Shown here: positions 53,760 to 63,296 of the stretch, piece by piece
Numbering within the stretch: position 1 is the stretch's first letter
How the letters are laid out: every line of letters begins with the position of its first letter
Origin: Motiliproteus sp036961355
GTDB taxonomy: Bacteria > Pseudomonadota > Gammaproteobacteria > Pseudomonadales > Balneatricaceae
Length of the DNA: 64,000 nt
Assembly (NCBI GenBank): GCA_036961355.1
Contig: JBALVL010000001.1
Location: forward strand, 62,001 to 126,000
Reading direction: 5' to 3'
Translations under genes and position numbers: made by a program
Notes under the pieces: model-generated
The model's database searches: none
Seen by the model: only the letters and a program-made list of their open reading frames with translations
Told to the model about the DNA's origin: nothing

Positions 53760-56129
53760 ATGACACAGTACTGCCATGCGCGAAGCCTGATAGGCGCCAT
53801 TGCGCTACTGTCTTTATTCGTTACCCATCAATCCCAGGCTCAAGAGATCACGTTTGTCGGAAGTACTTCCTGCACCGAGTGTCACCAACAGCAAAACAAA
53901 CAATGGCAGGGAAGCCACCACCAACAAGCGATGCAACATGCATCCGAACAGAGCGTACTGGGCCGCTTCGATGGCCAGGTGCTGAATTATGCCGACACCC
54001 CCTACCGCTTCTACCGCAACGGCGCTGACTTTGTCATCGATGCCGATAACCCAAAAGGAAACGTAGCTCCGTTCAAAGTCCGCTTCACCTTTGGCGTCTA
54101 TCCGCTACAACAGTATCTGGTAGAGTTTGCCGGTGGCCGACTGCAGGCTCTTCCTATCGCTTGGGACGCCCGTCCGCAATCACAAGGCGGTCAACGCTGG
54201 TTCCACCTCTACCCGGACGAAGCGATTCGCTACGATGATGAGTTGCACTGGACCGGTGCCAACCAAAACTGGAATTTCATGTGCGCCGACTGCCACTCCA
54301 CCGGCCTCGACAAGAACTACGACTTGGCCAGCGATAGCTTCGATACCCAATGGGCCGAGATCAGCGTCGGCTGCGAAGCCTGCCACGGCCAGGGCAGCGA
54401 CCATCAGCAGTGGGCTAAAAAGCCCGAAAGCGCTCGCGCTCAGGACCCATCTAAAGGTCTACCCGTTCGCTTCGACCAACAGACAACAAACCGCTGGATA
54501 ATCAACCCCGGTAGCAACACGGCGACCCGCACGCCCGCCTCCAAAGATAGCCACACCACCGAGGTTGAACGCTGCGCTAGCTGTCACTCCCGACGCCTGG
54601 CCCAGGCGCCCGACCAGGCCGGCACACCTCTGGAGAACAGCTTAAGCCTGAGCTTGCTAGAAACCCGGTTGTACCATAATGACGGTCAGATCAAGGATGA
54701 AGTGTTTGAGCACGGCTCCTTCATTCAGAGCAAGATGTATCATGAGGGTGTCAGTTGTAGCGATTGCCACAACAGCCACAGTTTGGAACTGCGTGCCCCC
54801 GGCGCCGAAGTCTGCAGCCAGTGCCATCGTTCGGACTATTTCACCAGCCCCGAACACAGCCATCATCGATCAACGACGGCTGACAACAGCGCCTCTGGCT
54901 CAGCAACGACTAAAACAGCAATTAAAACAACATCTAAAACAACAGCCGCCCGCCAGCCAGATTGCTTGGATTGTCATATGCCAAGCACCAACTACATGGT
55001 GGTCGACCCGCGTCGTGATCACAGCCTGCGAGTCCCCCGCCCCGACCTTACGGTTTCCCAAGGCACCCCCAACGCATGCCAAAGTTGCCATGCAGATCGC
55101 TCCGACAACTGGGCTGCCAGCAATGTTCAGCAATGGTTGGGACGTAACGCCAGCGGCTTCCAGACATATGCAACGGCTCTAGAAGCAGGACGAAAAGGCG
55201 CTCTGGATGCCGAAGCACAGCTACTGAGGTTACTCGCCAGTCAGCAGCCGGCAATCGCCCGGGCCAGTGCGCTGCAACTGCTCACCCCAGTATTTCGCTG
55301 GCAGAATACCGCGCCATTACTGACGTCACTTAACGATAGCGATGCCATCGTCCGTAAAGCCGCCATCGGCGTTGTTGAGGCATTGCCGGTACAACAACGC
55401 ATCGACCTGATGCTGCCGTTATTAAGCGACCCGGTAAGGTCCGTGAGAATGGAAGCGGCAAGACTGCTCGCCTCACTGCCCCAGACAGCGCTGCCAGCTA
55501 ACGCTGTCACTGTACGCAACCAAGCGCTTGACGAGTTCATCCAGGCACAACTGTTTAATGCCGAACGACCCGAGTCACACCTCAATCTCGGCAATCTCTA
55601 CCGGGATCAGGGCAAGATTAAGACCGCAGAGCAGTCCTATCGCCAAGCGATAGCACTAAACCGACGTTTCAGCCCCGCCTGGGCGAATCTGGCTGACCTC
55701 TACCGCGCCAAAGGGCTCGAACAGCAGTCGATCGAGCTGTTACAGCAAGGACTGGCTGAGGTTCCTGAAGATCCGACACTACTGGTCGCACAGGGTTTTT
55801 CATTGATACGCCAACAACGCCAATCGCAAGCGCTGCAAGCGTTCGCCAAAGCGGTCGAGTACGCGCCCGATAACAGTCGCTATCACTACATCTACGGTAT
55901 CGCCCTCAGCTCAACACCACAGCAACAAAGCCGCGCTATTAAGCAGTTCGAGAAAGCGCGGGAGCTATTTCCTGCCAATTCTGACGCACTCACCGCCTTG
56001 CTTGATGCCGCACTGCGTGGCCAGGATTATCCCAAAGCGCATCGCTATGCCACCGAACTGCAGCAGCTAACCCCCTGGAATCAACAGCTCGATCAGCTAC
56101 TCAAGCAGCTCAACGCGCGCAAAGGATGA
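53760..56129 (+). CDS. octaheme c-type cytochrome with HEAT and TPR segments
   Basis: A secreted protein of 789 residues with a signal peptide (about 1-28, ending SQAQ). Eight CxxCH heme-binding motifs are present, in order CTECH, CADCH, CEACH, CASCH, CSDCH, CSQCH, CLDCH and CQSCH; the first begins at C38. The heme region (to about 445) is followed by HEAT-like repeats (about 470-590) and TPRs (about 600-785). The combination belongs to a group of periplasmic multiheme cytochromes of unclear electron partner. The ATG chosen has AGGAAG 9 bases upstream; another ATG lies nine codons earlier. Confidence 0.92.
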   Translation: MTQYCHARSLIGAIALLSLFVTHQSQAQEITFVGSTSCTECHQQQNKQWQGSHHQQAMQHASEQSVLGRFDGQVLNYADTPYRFYRNGADFVIDADNPKGNVAPFKVRFTFGVYPLQQYLVEFAGGRLQALPIAWDARPQSQGGQRWFHLYPDEAIRYDDELHWTGANQNWNFMCADCHSTGLDKNYDLASDSFDTQWAEISVGCEACHGQGSDHQQWAKKPESARAQDPSKGLPVRFDQQTTNRWIINPGSNTATRTPASKDSHTTEVERCASCHSRRLAQAPDQAGTPLENSLSLSLLETRLYHNDGQIKDEVFEHGSFIQSKMYHEGVSCSDCHNSHSLELRAPGAEVCSQCHRSDYFTSPEHSHHRSTTADNSASGSATTKTAIKTTSKTTAARQPDCLDCHMPSTNYMVVDPRRDHSLRVPRPDLTVSQGTPNACQSCHADRSDNWAASNVQQWLGRNASGFQTYATALEAGRKGALDAEAQLLRLLASQQPAIARASALQLLTPVFRWQNTAPLLTSLNDSDAIVRKAAIGVVEALPVQQRIDLMLPLLSDPVRSVRMEAARLLASLPQTALPANAVTVRNQALDEFIQAQLFNAERPESHLNLGNLYRDQGKIKTAEQSYRQAIALNRRFSPAWANLADLYRAKGLEQQSIELLQQGLAEVPEDPTLLVAQGFSLIRQQRQSQALQAFAKAVEYAPDNSRYHYIYGIALSSTPQQQSRAIKQFEKARELFPANSDALTALLDAALRGQDYPKAHRYATELQQLTPWNQQLDQLLKQLNARKG

Positions 56130-56133
56130 AGGA

Positions 56134-56152
56134 TGACAGGCAAAGCCTGTCA
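56134..56152. other. perfect hairpin after the cytochrome gene
   Basis: TGACAGGC-AAA-GCCTGTCA forms an 8-bp stem directly after the cytochrome stop. No T tract follows on either strand. A second short stem (ATAGC/GCTAT) lies at about 56172-56191. Together they fill the space before the convergent PNPOx-like gene. Confidence 0.5.
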
Positions 56153-56208
56153 GTAATGGAAGATGATGCTAATAGCGGCTTATTGGCTATCGTTTGCGTA
56201 CTTCAGCG

Positions 56209-56748
56209 TTAGCGATTATTTTTCTGAGGGGAGTGAGAGGTAAGCGTTAGTTCTTGTTTCGCAGCAAAACCACGGCTGTTATCGATCAACCGTATCCAGT
56301 GCGGTTGAATACAGTAGAAACGGCTACCGATAAGTCGCTGGCGGATCTTCTCCTCATCGGCGTTGGCTGGCTGCTGATAAATCGCCTTCAAGGCCACAAA
56401 CTTATCCAGATACAACGCAAGCACAGCCGGACGCTGCGATTCGGTTATCGCCGCAGCGCGACCACTTATCTGTAACCCGCGAATACTAAACCAGCCAGGG
56501 CTGTCACCCCGAACCGTTACCGCTACCTGCCCGTTGTCGACCAGGTCCAGACTATGTTGCGAATCGGGGCTGGAGATAAAATAGAGCGACAGTGCCGGGT
56601 CGCTGGCAAAAAACAGATCAGCAGCCCAGGGGCTTAGCCCGTCATTATCATCGTTAGAGGCACTCAACGTCGCCAACGTTAACGCGTGGTTCGCCTCTAA
56701 CAACTCCCGGATGCGCAGCCGCAACTGCCCTTGTTCATCACTCGTCAT
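56209..56748 (-). CDS. pyridoxamine 5'-phosphate oxidase-family FMN-binding protein
   Basis: A 179-residue split-barrel flavoprotein of the YhbP/PNPOx-related kind. The pattern is an N-terminal helix, the LTLATLSASNDDNDGLSPWAADLFFAS strand pair (core motif GLSPWAADLFF), SLYFISSPDSQHSLDL, GRAAAI and a C-terminal FYCIQPHWIRLIDN. It probably binds FMN; substrate unknown. The start is taken within the end of ubiX (11-base overlap, ATGACGAGTGA), which implies translational coupling. The longer frame from 56790 lies inside ubiX and is less likely. Confidence 0.82.
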   Translation of the reverse strand: MTSDEQGQLRLRIRELLEANHALTLATLSASNDDNDGLSPWAADLFFASDPALSLYFISSPDSQHSLDLVDNGQVAVTVRGDSPGWFSIRGLQISGRAAAITESQRPAVLALYLDKFVALKAIYQQPANADEEKIRQRLIGSRFYCIQPHWIRLIDNSRGFAAKQELTLTSHSPQKNNR

Positions 56749-57355
56749 GAGCAGTGACGTCGGCGTTGACGCTATCGTTATTGGGCACACTATGACCGTC
56801 CCAGCGCTTCACCATCCCGACATCGATATCAAACAGATCCAGCACCCGAGCGGCGCTGTGATTGATGATGTCATCGATAGATTGTGGATTATTGTAGAAC
56901 GCGGGCATCGGCGGTGCGATCACCGCGCCCAACTGCGACGCCTCATAGAGCAGCTTGCAGTGCCCCTGATGCAAAGGGACTTCGCGGGGCATCAGCACCA
57001 GACGACGCTGCTCTTTGAGTGTCACATCAGCGGCACGAACGATCAGGTTGTCAGAGTATGAATGAACAATCGCCGATAGCGTTTTCATGGAGCAAGGCGT
57101 CACGATCATCCCCGACGTCTTGAACGATCCGCTAGATAGGCTTGCCGCTTGGTTACGATAGTGATGCACTTCGTCGGCCAGCCCCTCAACATACTTGGAC
57201 GAATAGTCGGTTTCTATCTCAATATTGACCCGGGCATACTTGCTCATGATCAGATGGGTTTCAACGTCGGGCAGGTCGCGCAAAAGCTCCAGCATGCGCA
57301 CGCCATAAACGACGCCACTGGCGCCGCTCATACCGATGATCAATCGCTTGGTCAT
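56738..57355 (-). CDS. ubiX: flavin prenyltransferase UbiX
   Basis: Adds a dimethylallyl group to FMN, making the prenylated flavin used by the decarboxylase UbiD in ubiquinone synthesis. The 205-residue chain opens with LIIGMSGASGVVYGVRML and has GMIVTPCSMKTLSAIVHSYSDNLI, then RRLVLMPREVPL and MPAFYNNPQSIDDII, all family features. It is followed by the PNPOx-like gene in one transcript. No ubiD is in the window. Confidence 0.96.
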   Translation of the reverse strand: MTKRLIIGMSGASGVVYGVRMLELLRDLPDVETHLIMSKYARVNIEIETDYSSKYVEGLADEVHHYRNQAASLSSGSFKTSGMIVTPCSMKTLSAIVHSYSDNLIVRAADVTLKEQRRLVLMPREVPLHQGHCKLLYEASQLGAVIAPPMPAFYNNPQSIDDIINHSAARVLDLFDIDVGMVKRWDGHSVPNNDSVNADVTAHDE

Positions 57356-57613
57356 GATGTCTCCATTCTATAAATACTTATCCCCTAACCGGGCCTCACG
57401 CCACTCTTATTCTTCAAACCCCTCAAAGCCTGCATAGCAGCAGCGAGATTAGAGAAAGTCCGATAATTTAACGCTGTCTTCACCACGCGCCTTGAGTCGA
57501 ACGAATTCCTAGAGATGATTTGGTGCGGGCCGCAGGCTTTCTTTCCAACAAAAGATTTACAATAACTATACGCTAACCGTCCCGTCCCGCTCACCATCAT
57601 AACTGCACCGCTA
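57356..57613. other. gap between polB and ubiX
   Basis: About 260 bases. A minus-strand frame reaching back into polB (57385-57681) includes a stretch CGPHQIISRNSFDSRRVV and ends GLKNKSGVRPG; I cannot assign it to any family and it has no start of its own, so it is not called. No terminator after polB was seen. Confidence 0.45.
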
Positions 57614-60109
57614 TTAGAACAACGCAATCTGTCGCTCAACCAACGCACCGAATGAGCCCCCCACAAACGGCAAGATCGCATCAGCCACCGGCATCAACTG
57701 CTTTTCAAGATAATGACTGTAGTCGATCGGCGCGGTTAGCTGACCTTCAGGTTGCGCACCTTGTGTCGTTATCAGGTAACTGCTCCGCGTACCCCGCCGA
57801 TAATGGCTGGGACGATCCTGCTGCTGTAAGTTACGTTCGGCGATTCGGGCCGCCTGAATATGCGGTGGCTGCGACTTTACATACTCGGCCAGCGGCCGTC
57901 GCAGGCGTTTACTGTAAACCAGTTTGTCATCGCGTTCGCCCGCCATCAGCGCAGCCACCTCGGCCAGCAGATACTCTTCAAACGGTAGGTCCAAAAAGAT
58001 CCGGCGATAGAGCTGCTGCTGGAACTCACGTGCTAACGGAGTCCAGTCAGTTCGTACCGCCTCAAGCCCTTTGTAGACCATCTCCGAGCGCCCATCCGCT
58101 GTGACTAACCCGGCATATCGCTTCTTACTACCACGATCGGAGCCACGCAACGTTGGCATCAGGAAACGTTGATAGTGCGTTTCAAATTCGATCTCCAGCG
58201 CACTATCTACTCCGAACTCGTCAGCCAGCCGCTGACACCACCAGCCGTTTAACGCATCAGCCAACGTCTTTCCGATGGTGGCGACGGCTTGTTGATCGAT
58301 AGGCTCAAAAGCCGCAGGCCGTTGATTAAAAGAGTCCCCGGAAATCGTACTCCCACAATGATCCTCATCGCTTTCCGCATATTTTCGCTGCTGAGGTTCT
58401 TGCTGTTCTTGCGGTCGCAACCAAACAAACAGCGAGTCGGTATCACCATAGATAACGGTATAAGTTATTTCGTCGTTCGACTTTGCTTCGATATAGTCAC
58501 GACTCTCCGTTAATACTTGATGGCCACGCAACGTGATCGATCCGGACAGGCGGTGGTCGAAGAAGCGGCACTGATTCGATCCCAGCACACCGTAAAACGA
58601 GTTCATGATGATCTTGATTGCACGTGACAGCGCCTCGTTACTATCACGCTTAGCCCGGTCTCGGGCTTGCCATAACGTCGCCAATAAACCTGGCAAAATA
58701 TGTTGCTGGCGGTCAAAACGGGCACCGTTAAAACCCTCGACCGTAGCGCTTGTTTCTTCGTCCAGACCAACAAACAAACCCAGCGGATCGACCAGAAAAC
58801 TACGTATCAGACTCGGGTACAGGCTCTTAAAATCAAGCACCAACACATCGCGGTAGAAGCCCGGGCGCGATTCCATCACATAACCGCCGGGACTACTTAG
58901 GCCACCCTCGCCTGAAGCATAAGGTGGTGCGACCCGCCCAGCTCGGTGTAGCCGTGGCAGATAGAGATTATCAAACGCTGCCGCCGAGCCTCCTATCCGA
59001 TCGAGCATTAAGCCGGTCAACGCAGTGCGTTCGAGCAGGTACGGCAACAGTTTGGCGTGTTCGAAAATGTCCCAAACCAACACACAGTCTTGCAGATTAT
59101 ACGCCGCTAGCGCCTGCTGATTTTGCCGATACAAACGACCGATCTCTTCGCCGCGTTGATCGACATGATCGATCTGTTTACCCCGTCCCAGTAGCTTTTG
59201 CGCTACCGCTTCGAGTGCATAACTCTCGAACTGGTAAGTCGCGCCTTTAAGGCAATCAATACCATCAACCACCAACCGACCGGCAACAGATACCCGGGGA
59301 CGACCATCGGTATCACGAAACTGCAGCGTGCTACCGTCGCGCCCTATCTTAAACGGCGTCAGTAACTGCTCGGCTTTTCGCTGCAGAAAACGAAAATCAA
59401 AGTCGATAACATTCCAGCCGATCAGCAGATCCGGATCAAACTGGGCAATCCACTCGACCAGAGCCTGCAACAGCGCCCGCTCAGTTGGGCAATAGCGGAT
59501 CAGTGCATCACCGGCACCGTGCCCTTTCATCAACACTTGCTGGCAGGTGCTACCATCGGGATCAATACCATACAGGCCGATACAGTACAGCTCGTCACCA
59601 CGCATAGAGGTTTCAATATCGAGTGATAGCACACGCAGTTGAGGTTGATAATTGCAGGGGGCAGCTTTGGCCTGGAGTAATGTAACGGGTCTGTTTGGAT
59701 GGTTGAGATCAGCACTGGGAAACGGCTGATCGAGCTTAATACCACCGCAGATGAAGCGCTCCATCAGGTATCGCTCGGTCGGTCTTACATCGTCCTCGAG
59801 CAATGTGACGCCAAAACGATTGAGCAGCTCGCGCGCTCGATACAGACTATCGAGCCGTTGAAAATAGAGTGCATCGACCGGCTGCCCCTGCGGATCGAGC
59901 AAATCAACCGGCTGCATGCGCCAACCATGATAACTCTCAAGCAGGTCACTAACTTGCTGCCGATCACTACGAAGGAAAAAGAACACCGCCTCTTGCTGCT
60001 GGAGTTGATACAGCAGCGGCCCTTGCGCGGTGCTAATCCAGAACAGGTAATCTAAGCCCTCGCGGCCCTGTCTAACCTGCTGAGTCAGGACAAAACCTTC
60101 GGTTGTCAT
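57614..60109 (-). CDS. polB: DNA polymerase II
   Basis: Family B repair and translesion polymerase of 831 residues (E. coli 783). The exonuclease motifs LSLDIET and WNVIDFDFRFLQ, and the polymerase motifs VLDFKSLYPSLIRSF, NSFYGVLGS, YGDTDSLFVW and KKRYAGL are intact. A hydrophilic insertion of about 36 residues lies directly after YGDTDSLFVWL; E. coli has about 9 residues there. It starts 9 bases after the mvaD stop, so it is probably the last gene of the mevalonate operon. No LexA site is visible before it. Confidence 0.96.
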   Translation of the reverse strand: MTTEGFVLTQQVRQGREGLDYLFWISTAQGPLLYQLQQQEAVFFFLRSDRQQVSDLLESYHGWRMQPVDLLDPQGQPVDALYFQRLDSLYRARELLNRFGVTLLEDDVRPTERYLMERFICGGIKLDQPFPSADLNHPNRPVTLLQAKAAPCNYQPQLRVLSLDIETSMRGDELYCIGLYGIDPDGSTCQQVLMKGHGAGDALIRYCPTERALLQALVEWIAQFDPDLLIGWNVIDFDFRFLQRKAEQLLTPFKIGRDGSTLQFRDTDGRPRVSVAGRLVVDGIDCLKGATYQFESYALEAVAQKLLGRGKQIDHVDQRGEEIGRLYRQNQQALAAYNLQDCVLVWDIFEHAKLLPYLLERTALTGLMLDRIGGSAAAFDNLYLPRLHRAGRVAPPYASGEGGLSSPGGYVMESRPGFYRDVLVLDFKSLYPSLIRSFLVDPLGLFVGLDEETSATVEGFNGARFDRQQHILPGLLATLWQARDRAKRDSNEALSRAIKIIMNSFYGVLGSNQCRFFDHRLSGSITLRGHQVLTESRDYIEAKSNDEITYTVIYGDTDSLFVWLRPQEQQEPQQRKYAESDEDHCGSTISGDSFNQRPAAFEPIDQQAVATIGKTLADALNGWWCQRLADEFGVDSALEIEFETHYQRFLMPTLRGSDRGSKKRYAGLVTADGRSEMVYKGLEAVRTDWTPLAREFQQQLYRRIFLDLPFEEYLLAEVAALMAGERDDKLVYSKRLRRPLAEYVKSQPPHIQAARIAERNLQQQDRPSHYRRGTRSSYLITTQGAQPEGQLTAPIDYSHYLEKQLMPVADAILPFVGGSFGALVERQIALF

Positions 60110-60118
60110 CGCGGCGGG

Positions 60119-61198
60119 CTAATCGATTGTAGCCATACTGGGATCAGTAGCAGGATCAGTAGTGGGATCGGTCTCTGGAGCAACCGACGTCCCGAACGGG
60201 GCGACCACCTGTAACTGCGGAAATGCCGCGACGACATCGGCCAGATCTCGTTCGAGGAATAGCAGTTTGATATTAGGACCTGCATCCATGGTGAAATATA
60301 GCTCCAGCCCCTGTTCACGCAACATCCAAATACGCTGCATCGCAGCAACCGATTCGGGTTGCCAATACAACAGCGGTGGCCAGCTGGCAATCATGGTAGC
60401 GTGCATCGACAGTGCATTTTGCTCGGCGGTAGCACCAAGGGAGGTAAAGTTCTGTTCGGCAATGGCATTGCGTAGGCGCTCCAGATCGGTAGCCGCCTGC
60501 AACGGCCAGCTTTGGTAAAGGTGGGCCGTCTCAACGGTGCGCTGCATGCCGGCGCGTGAGCCGACCGCTTTCTCGGCGCTGGTCAGCGTCAGCAGGCCAA
60601 CCCGAAACTCCGGCCACTGCTGCTCAAGTTGGACCGCGTGACTGTCCATGCCGTCTTCGCGAACCCCCATCTGCCATTCAACAAAGCCCTCGAAGATCGA
60701 GCGCGAAGCACTACCGCTGCCCAATCGGGCAAACGCCGATAACTGCTGCGGTGACAAGTTAAAATCGTAAAGCCTATCTACCGCCAACGTCAGTGCGGCA
60801 AAGCCCGATGCCGATGAAGCTAAACCCGCAGCGGTAGGGATATTGTTATGCGTTTCGATCAACAAACGCGACTCGCCCGGCTGGCGGAATAGATCGATAA
60901 ATTGCACCACCTTGGTGGCGAACGCCGAGTCGGCGCCAAGCAGTTCACCGTTGAGATGAACTTGATCTGTGCTGGCGTCGAGTTGGCTTAATCGGGTACG
61001 GCTGCCCAGTTCAGCCAAGCTGATCGAGAGGCTTGGATTAACCGGTAAATTCAGCACTTTATCGCGCTTACCCCAGTATTTGCACAACGCGATATTACTG
61101 GGGGCAAACGCTTCACCCTGCTGCTGCATCGGATGAGTAGCAGGCAACTGCGCTTGAACAGTCTGACGGGCGGTATGAGTGGCAGTGATATCAGGCAT
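60119..61198 (-). CDS. mvaD: diphosphomevalonate decarboxylase
   Basis: Turns mevalonate 5-diphosphate into isopentenyl diphosphate, the last step of the classical mevalonate pathway. The 359-residue GHMP-fold protein has the family signatures SNIALCKYWGKRD, PTAAGLASSASGFAAL, GSGSASRSIFEGFVEW and TMDAGPNIKLLF. The C terminus has three near-identical TDP repeats from a 12-base repeat unit. It lies between the kinase genes (108-base gap) and polB (9 bases). Confidence 0.95.
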   Translation of the reverse strand: MPDITATHTARQTVQAQLPATHPMQQQGEAFAPSNIALCKYWGKRDKVLNLPVNPSLSISLAELGSRTRLSQLDASTDQVHLNGELLGADSAFATKVVQFIDLFRQPGESRLLIETHNNIPTAAGLASSASGFAALTLAVDRLYDFNLSPQQLSAFARLGSGSASRSIFEGFVEWQMGVREDGMDSHAVQLEQQWPEFRVGLLTLTSAEKAVGSRAGMQRTVETAHLYQSWPLQAATDLERLRNAIAEQNFTSLGATAEQNALSMHATMIASWPPLLYWQPESVAAMQRIWMLREQGLELYFTMDAGPNIKLLFLERDLADVVAAFPQLQVVAPFGTSVAPETDPTTDPATDPSMATID

Positions 61199-61306
61199 AA
61201 CTCTCTCTTGGTTCTTTACTCTTGGAATAATAGCTTCAAATATGAAACATCAAGCGTCAAGCATCGCTACGCAGCAGAGCTCCCGAAACGGGACGCTGAC
61301 TGAATG

Positions 61307-62230
61307 CTAACCCACTTCGACACCGCGCGGACTGACCTGCACCTCGATCGCCTCCAGCCCTTCGTTGCTGCTCGGTAAACCCAGCGAGATGACACAGTCA
61401 CCCAACCCCGAACCCGAAATTTTGGCTCCCTCAACGCTCTCGCTTTGACGCAAACTGTAGATCATCTGCGATAACTTGGCATCGTTGACTCCTAGCGCGT
61501 CCATCAGCCCTTGATAGATATTCATCAGCCGTCCCAACTGCGCCCGGTCACCGGCATCTGCAACGCGGCTTGCCTGTGCCACACACTGAGCCATTAAGCG
61601 ATAAAGACCGTCGTACAGATCCGGCTGTTGCTGCTGCGCTTGGGCTACCCGGCGTAACACCTCGGGCGTTTTTAACTTGTAGCCGCAGAAATAGAGGCCG
61701 ATCTCAGGAATTGGGTGCAGTTTTTTCCGCTCACCGCTGATCTGATACTCAACCATACCACCCTCAACAGCGGCTGCCAGATCCGCGCCCGAGCCGCGTC
61801 CTTGCACTGCCAGCATCACTGCGCGTGATTGCTCGAACAAGGCTTGATGATCGCACTCTTGATCGAGCCAATAATTGAGTGCGGCCAGCACCGCCACCGT
61901 CACCGCCGCCGACGAGCCCAAGCCCACCTGATGGGAGAAATCTGAATCAATCGTAAGGCTGAAACCACCCGGAAGCCGCAGTTTAAGGTGCTCGATTGCG
62001 GCCAGCACAAAACTAAACCGTTCATCAGCCTGCAACGGCCGCAATGCGCTTTGATATCGTCCCAGCGCCGACTCTATCTGCACTTCGGCGTTCGCCAATG
62101 GCTGCAGCCGTACCCGTATCCGCTTATCGACCGCTAGCACTAGCGCTTTGGAGCCGTACAGCACCGCATGCTCACCCATCAGCATCAAAGTACCGGGGGC
62201 AGAAGCATTAATCTCTAAGTTGTGCGCCAT
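61307..62230 (-). CDS. GHMP kinase, probable phosphomevalonate kinase
   Basis: A 307-residue GHMP-family kinase with INASAPGTLMLMGEHAVLYG at the N terminus, the phosphate-binding VGLGSSAAVTVAVL, RGSGADLAAAVEGGMVEY and a C-terminal GAKISGSGLGDC. The lack of the SGxDN pattern and the DKRIRV start make a phosphomevalonate kinase more likely than a second mevalonate kinase, but this is a judgement by elimination. Its start lies inside the preceding kinase gene (23-base overlap). Confidence 0.8.
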   Translation of the reverse strand: MAHNLEINASAPGTLMLMGEHAVLYGSKALVLAVDKRIRVRLQPLANAEVQIESALGRYQSALRPLQADERFSFVLAAIEHLKLRLPGGFSLTIDSDFSHQVGLGSSAAVTVAVLAALNYWLDQECDHQALFEQSRAVMLAVQGRGSGADLAAAVEGGMVEYQISGERKKLHPIPEIGLYFCGYKLKTPEVLRRVAQAQQQQPDLYDGLYRLMAQCVAQASRVADAGDRAQLGRLMNIYQGLMDALGVNDAKLSQMIYSLRQSESVEGAKISGSGLGDCVISLGLPSSNEGLEAIEVQVSPRGVEVG

Positions 62231-63296
62231 ACAGGTCTTGCTCCACCGGTTGCCACGAGTAACCAGACGACTCGAGTAAGGAATGAAATGTAAGATCGGG
62301 GTTACCAGAATAGTAAACCAGCACTAATCCGCCCGCCTCGCCGCTGACGGCACCGGCACCACTAATCTTGGCCGCCCCACCCTGCTGCTCGACGGCGTCG
62401 ATGAACCGCCGCACCGGCTCGGGCACTACCCTGATACGGTCCAACAATCGATGGTTAGCACGCAGCGAGTCGATAATCTGCGCTGGCGACCGCTGCTTGA
62501 GAGCCTCGACCAGCTGTTCGGTGACGTTACCAAATTCTAGCCAGATATCGTCATCACCGAACTGCTGCCGCACTTGGCTGGTACAACTACCGGTACTGCA
62601 CGAAGGCCGCCCGGTATCGACCAGATACCAGTGAGGATCTAGCGTGGCGGCAAGCATTGCTACCCGCCCCTGCTGAAACTGCAGCAACCCACCACGCGCG
62701 CACACTGCCGGGTCGAGACCACTGGAGCGGCCGTGCTGTAGCATCTCGCAGCGAGTGGTCAACGCGATAAGCCGTTCGGCAGGTAACGTTAAGTCGACAA
62801 GCCCTGCAACCGCGGTCAACAGCGCCGATACGGTTGCCGCCGATGAACCCATACCCGAGCCGATTGTGATCTCAGAACACAGTTCAATCCGACAGCCATT
62901 TAAAGCAGAAACCACCATCGGATACTCTTGGTTCAGGATGGCCAAGGCATAGCGATAAAGGTCCGCCTCATCGACCAGTACCGATTCAATCGGCAGTTCT
63001 CCATCGATAAAGCGCTGATGCCGCTGCTGGCAACGATCAGAAAAATCGCTCAGCTGTGATAAGTCGAGGGAATAACGAGAATTGAGATCAACCAACAGCA
63101 ACTCGCAATGGCTGCCATTTACCGGATGCGCGCGGTCAAGTCCAAGCGGTGAATCAGGCTCAAAGGAGAAAACAGAGACCCGCGCGTAACGCGGTATCGC
63201 TAGCGCTAATGCGGGCTGACCGTATACGACAGCGTGTTCACCGCTGAGAATCGTTTTGGCAGGTGCCCGAGCAACGATATGCGGCGAAGCAGTCAT
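62208..63296 (-). CDS. mvk: mevalonate kinase (GHMP family)
   Basis: A 362-residue kinase with APAKTILSGEHAVVYGQPAL, the glycine loop IGSGMGSSAATVSALL, RSSGLDPAVCARGGLL and AAKISGAGAVSGEAGG. These fit mevalonate kinase best; the second kinase gene of the operon would then act on phosphomevalonate. Its ATG overlaps the HMG-CoA synthase stop (TGATG), and its end overlaps the next gene by 23 bases, showing a tightly coupled operon. Assignment of the two kinases could be reversed. Confidence 0.82.
   Translation of the reverse strand: MTASPHIVARAPAKTILSGEHAVVYGQPALALAIPRYARVSVFSFEPDSPLGLDRAHPVNGSHCELLLVDLNSRYSLDLSQLSDFSDRCQQRHQRFIDGELPIESVLVDEADLYRYALAILNQEYPMVVSALNGCRIELCSEITIGSGMGSSAATVSALLTAVAGLVDLTLPAERLIALTTRCEMLQHGRSSGLDPAVCARGGLLQFQQGRVAMLAATLDPHWYLVDTGRPSCSTGSCTSQVRQQFGDDDIWLEFGNVTEQLVEALKQRSPAQIIDSLRANHRLLDRIRVVPEPVRRFIDAVEQQGGAAKISGAGAVSGEAGGLVLVYYSGNPDLTFHSLLESSGYSWQPVEQDLYGAQLRD

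Noticed and set aside
57385..57681. 98-codon minus-strand ORF overlapping the end of polB
   Set aside because: Its first third is polB read in another frame and the remainder has no start or known family.
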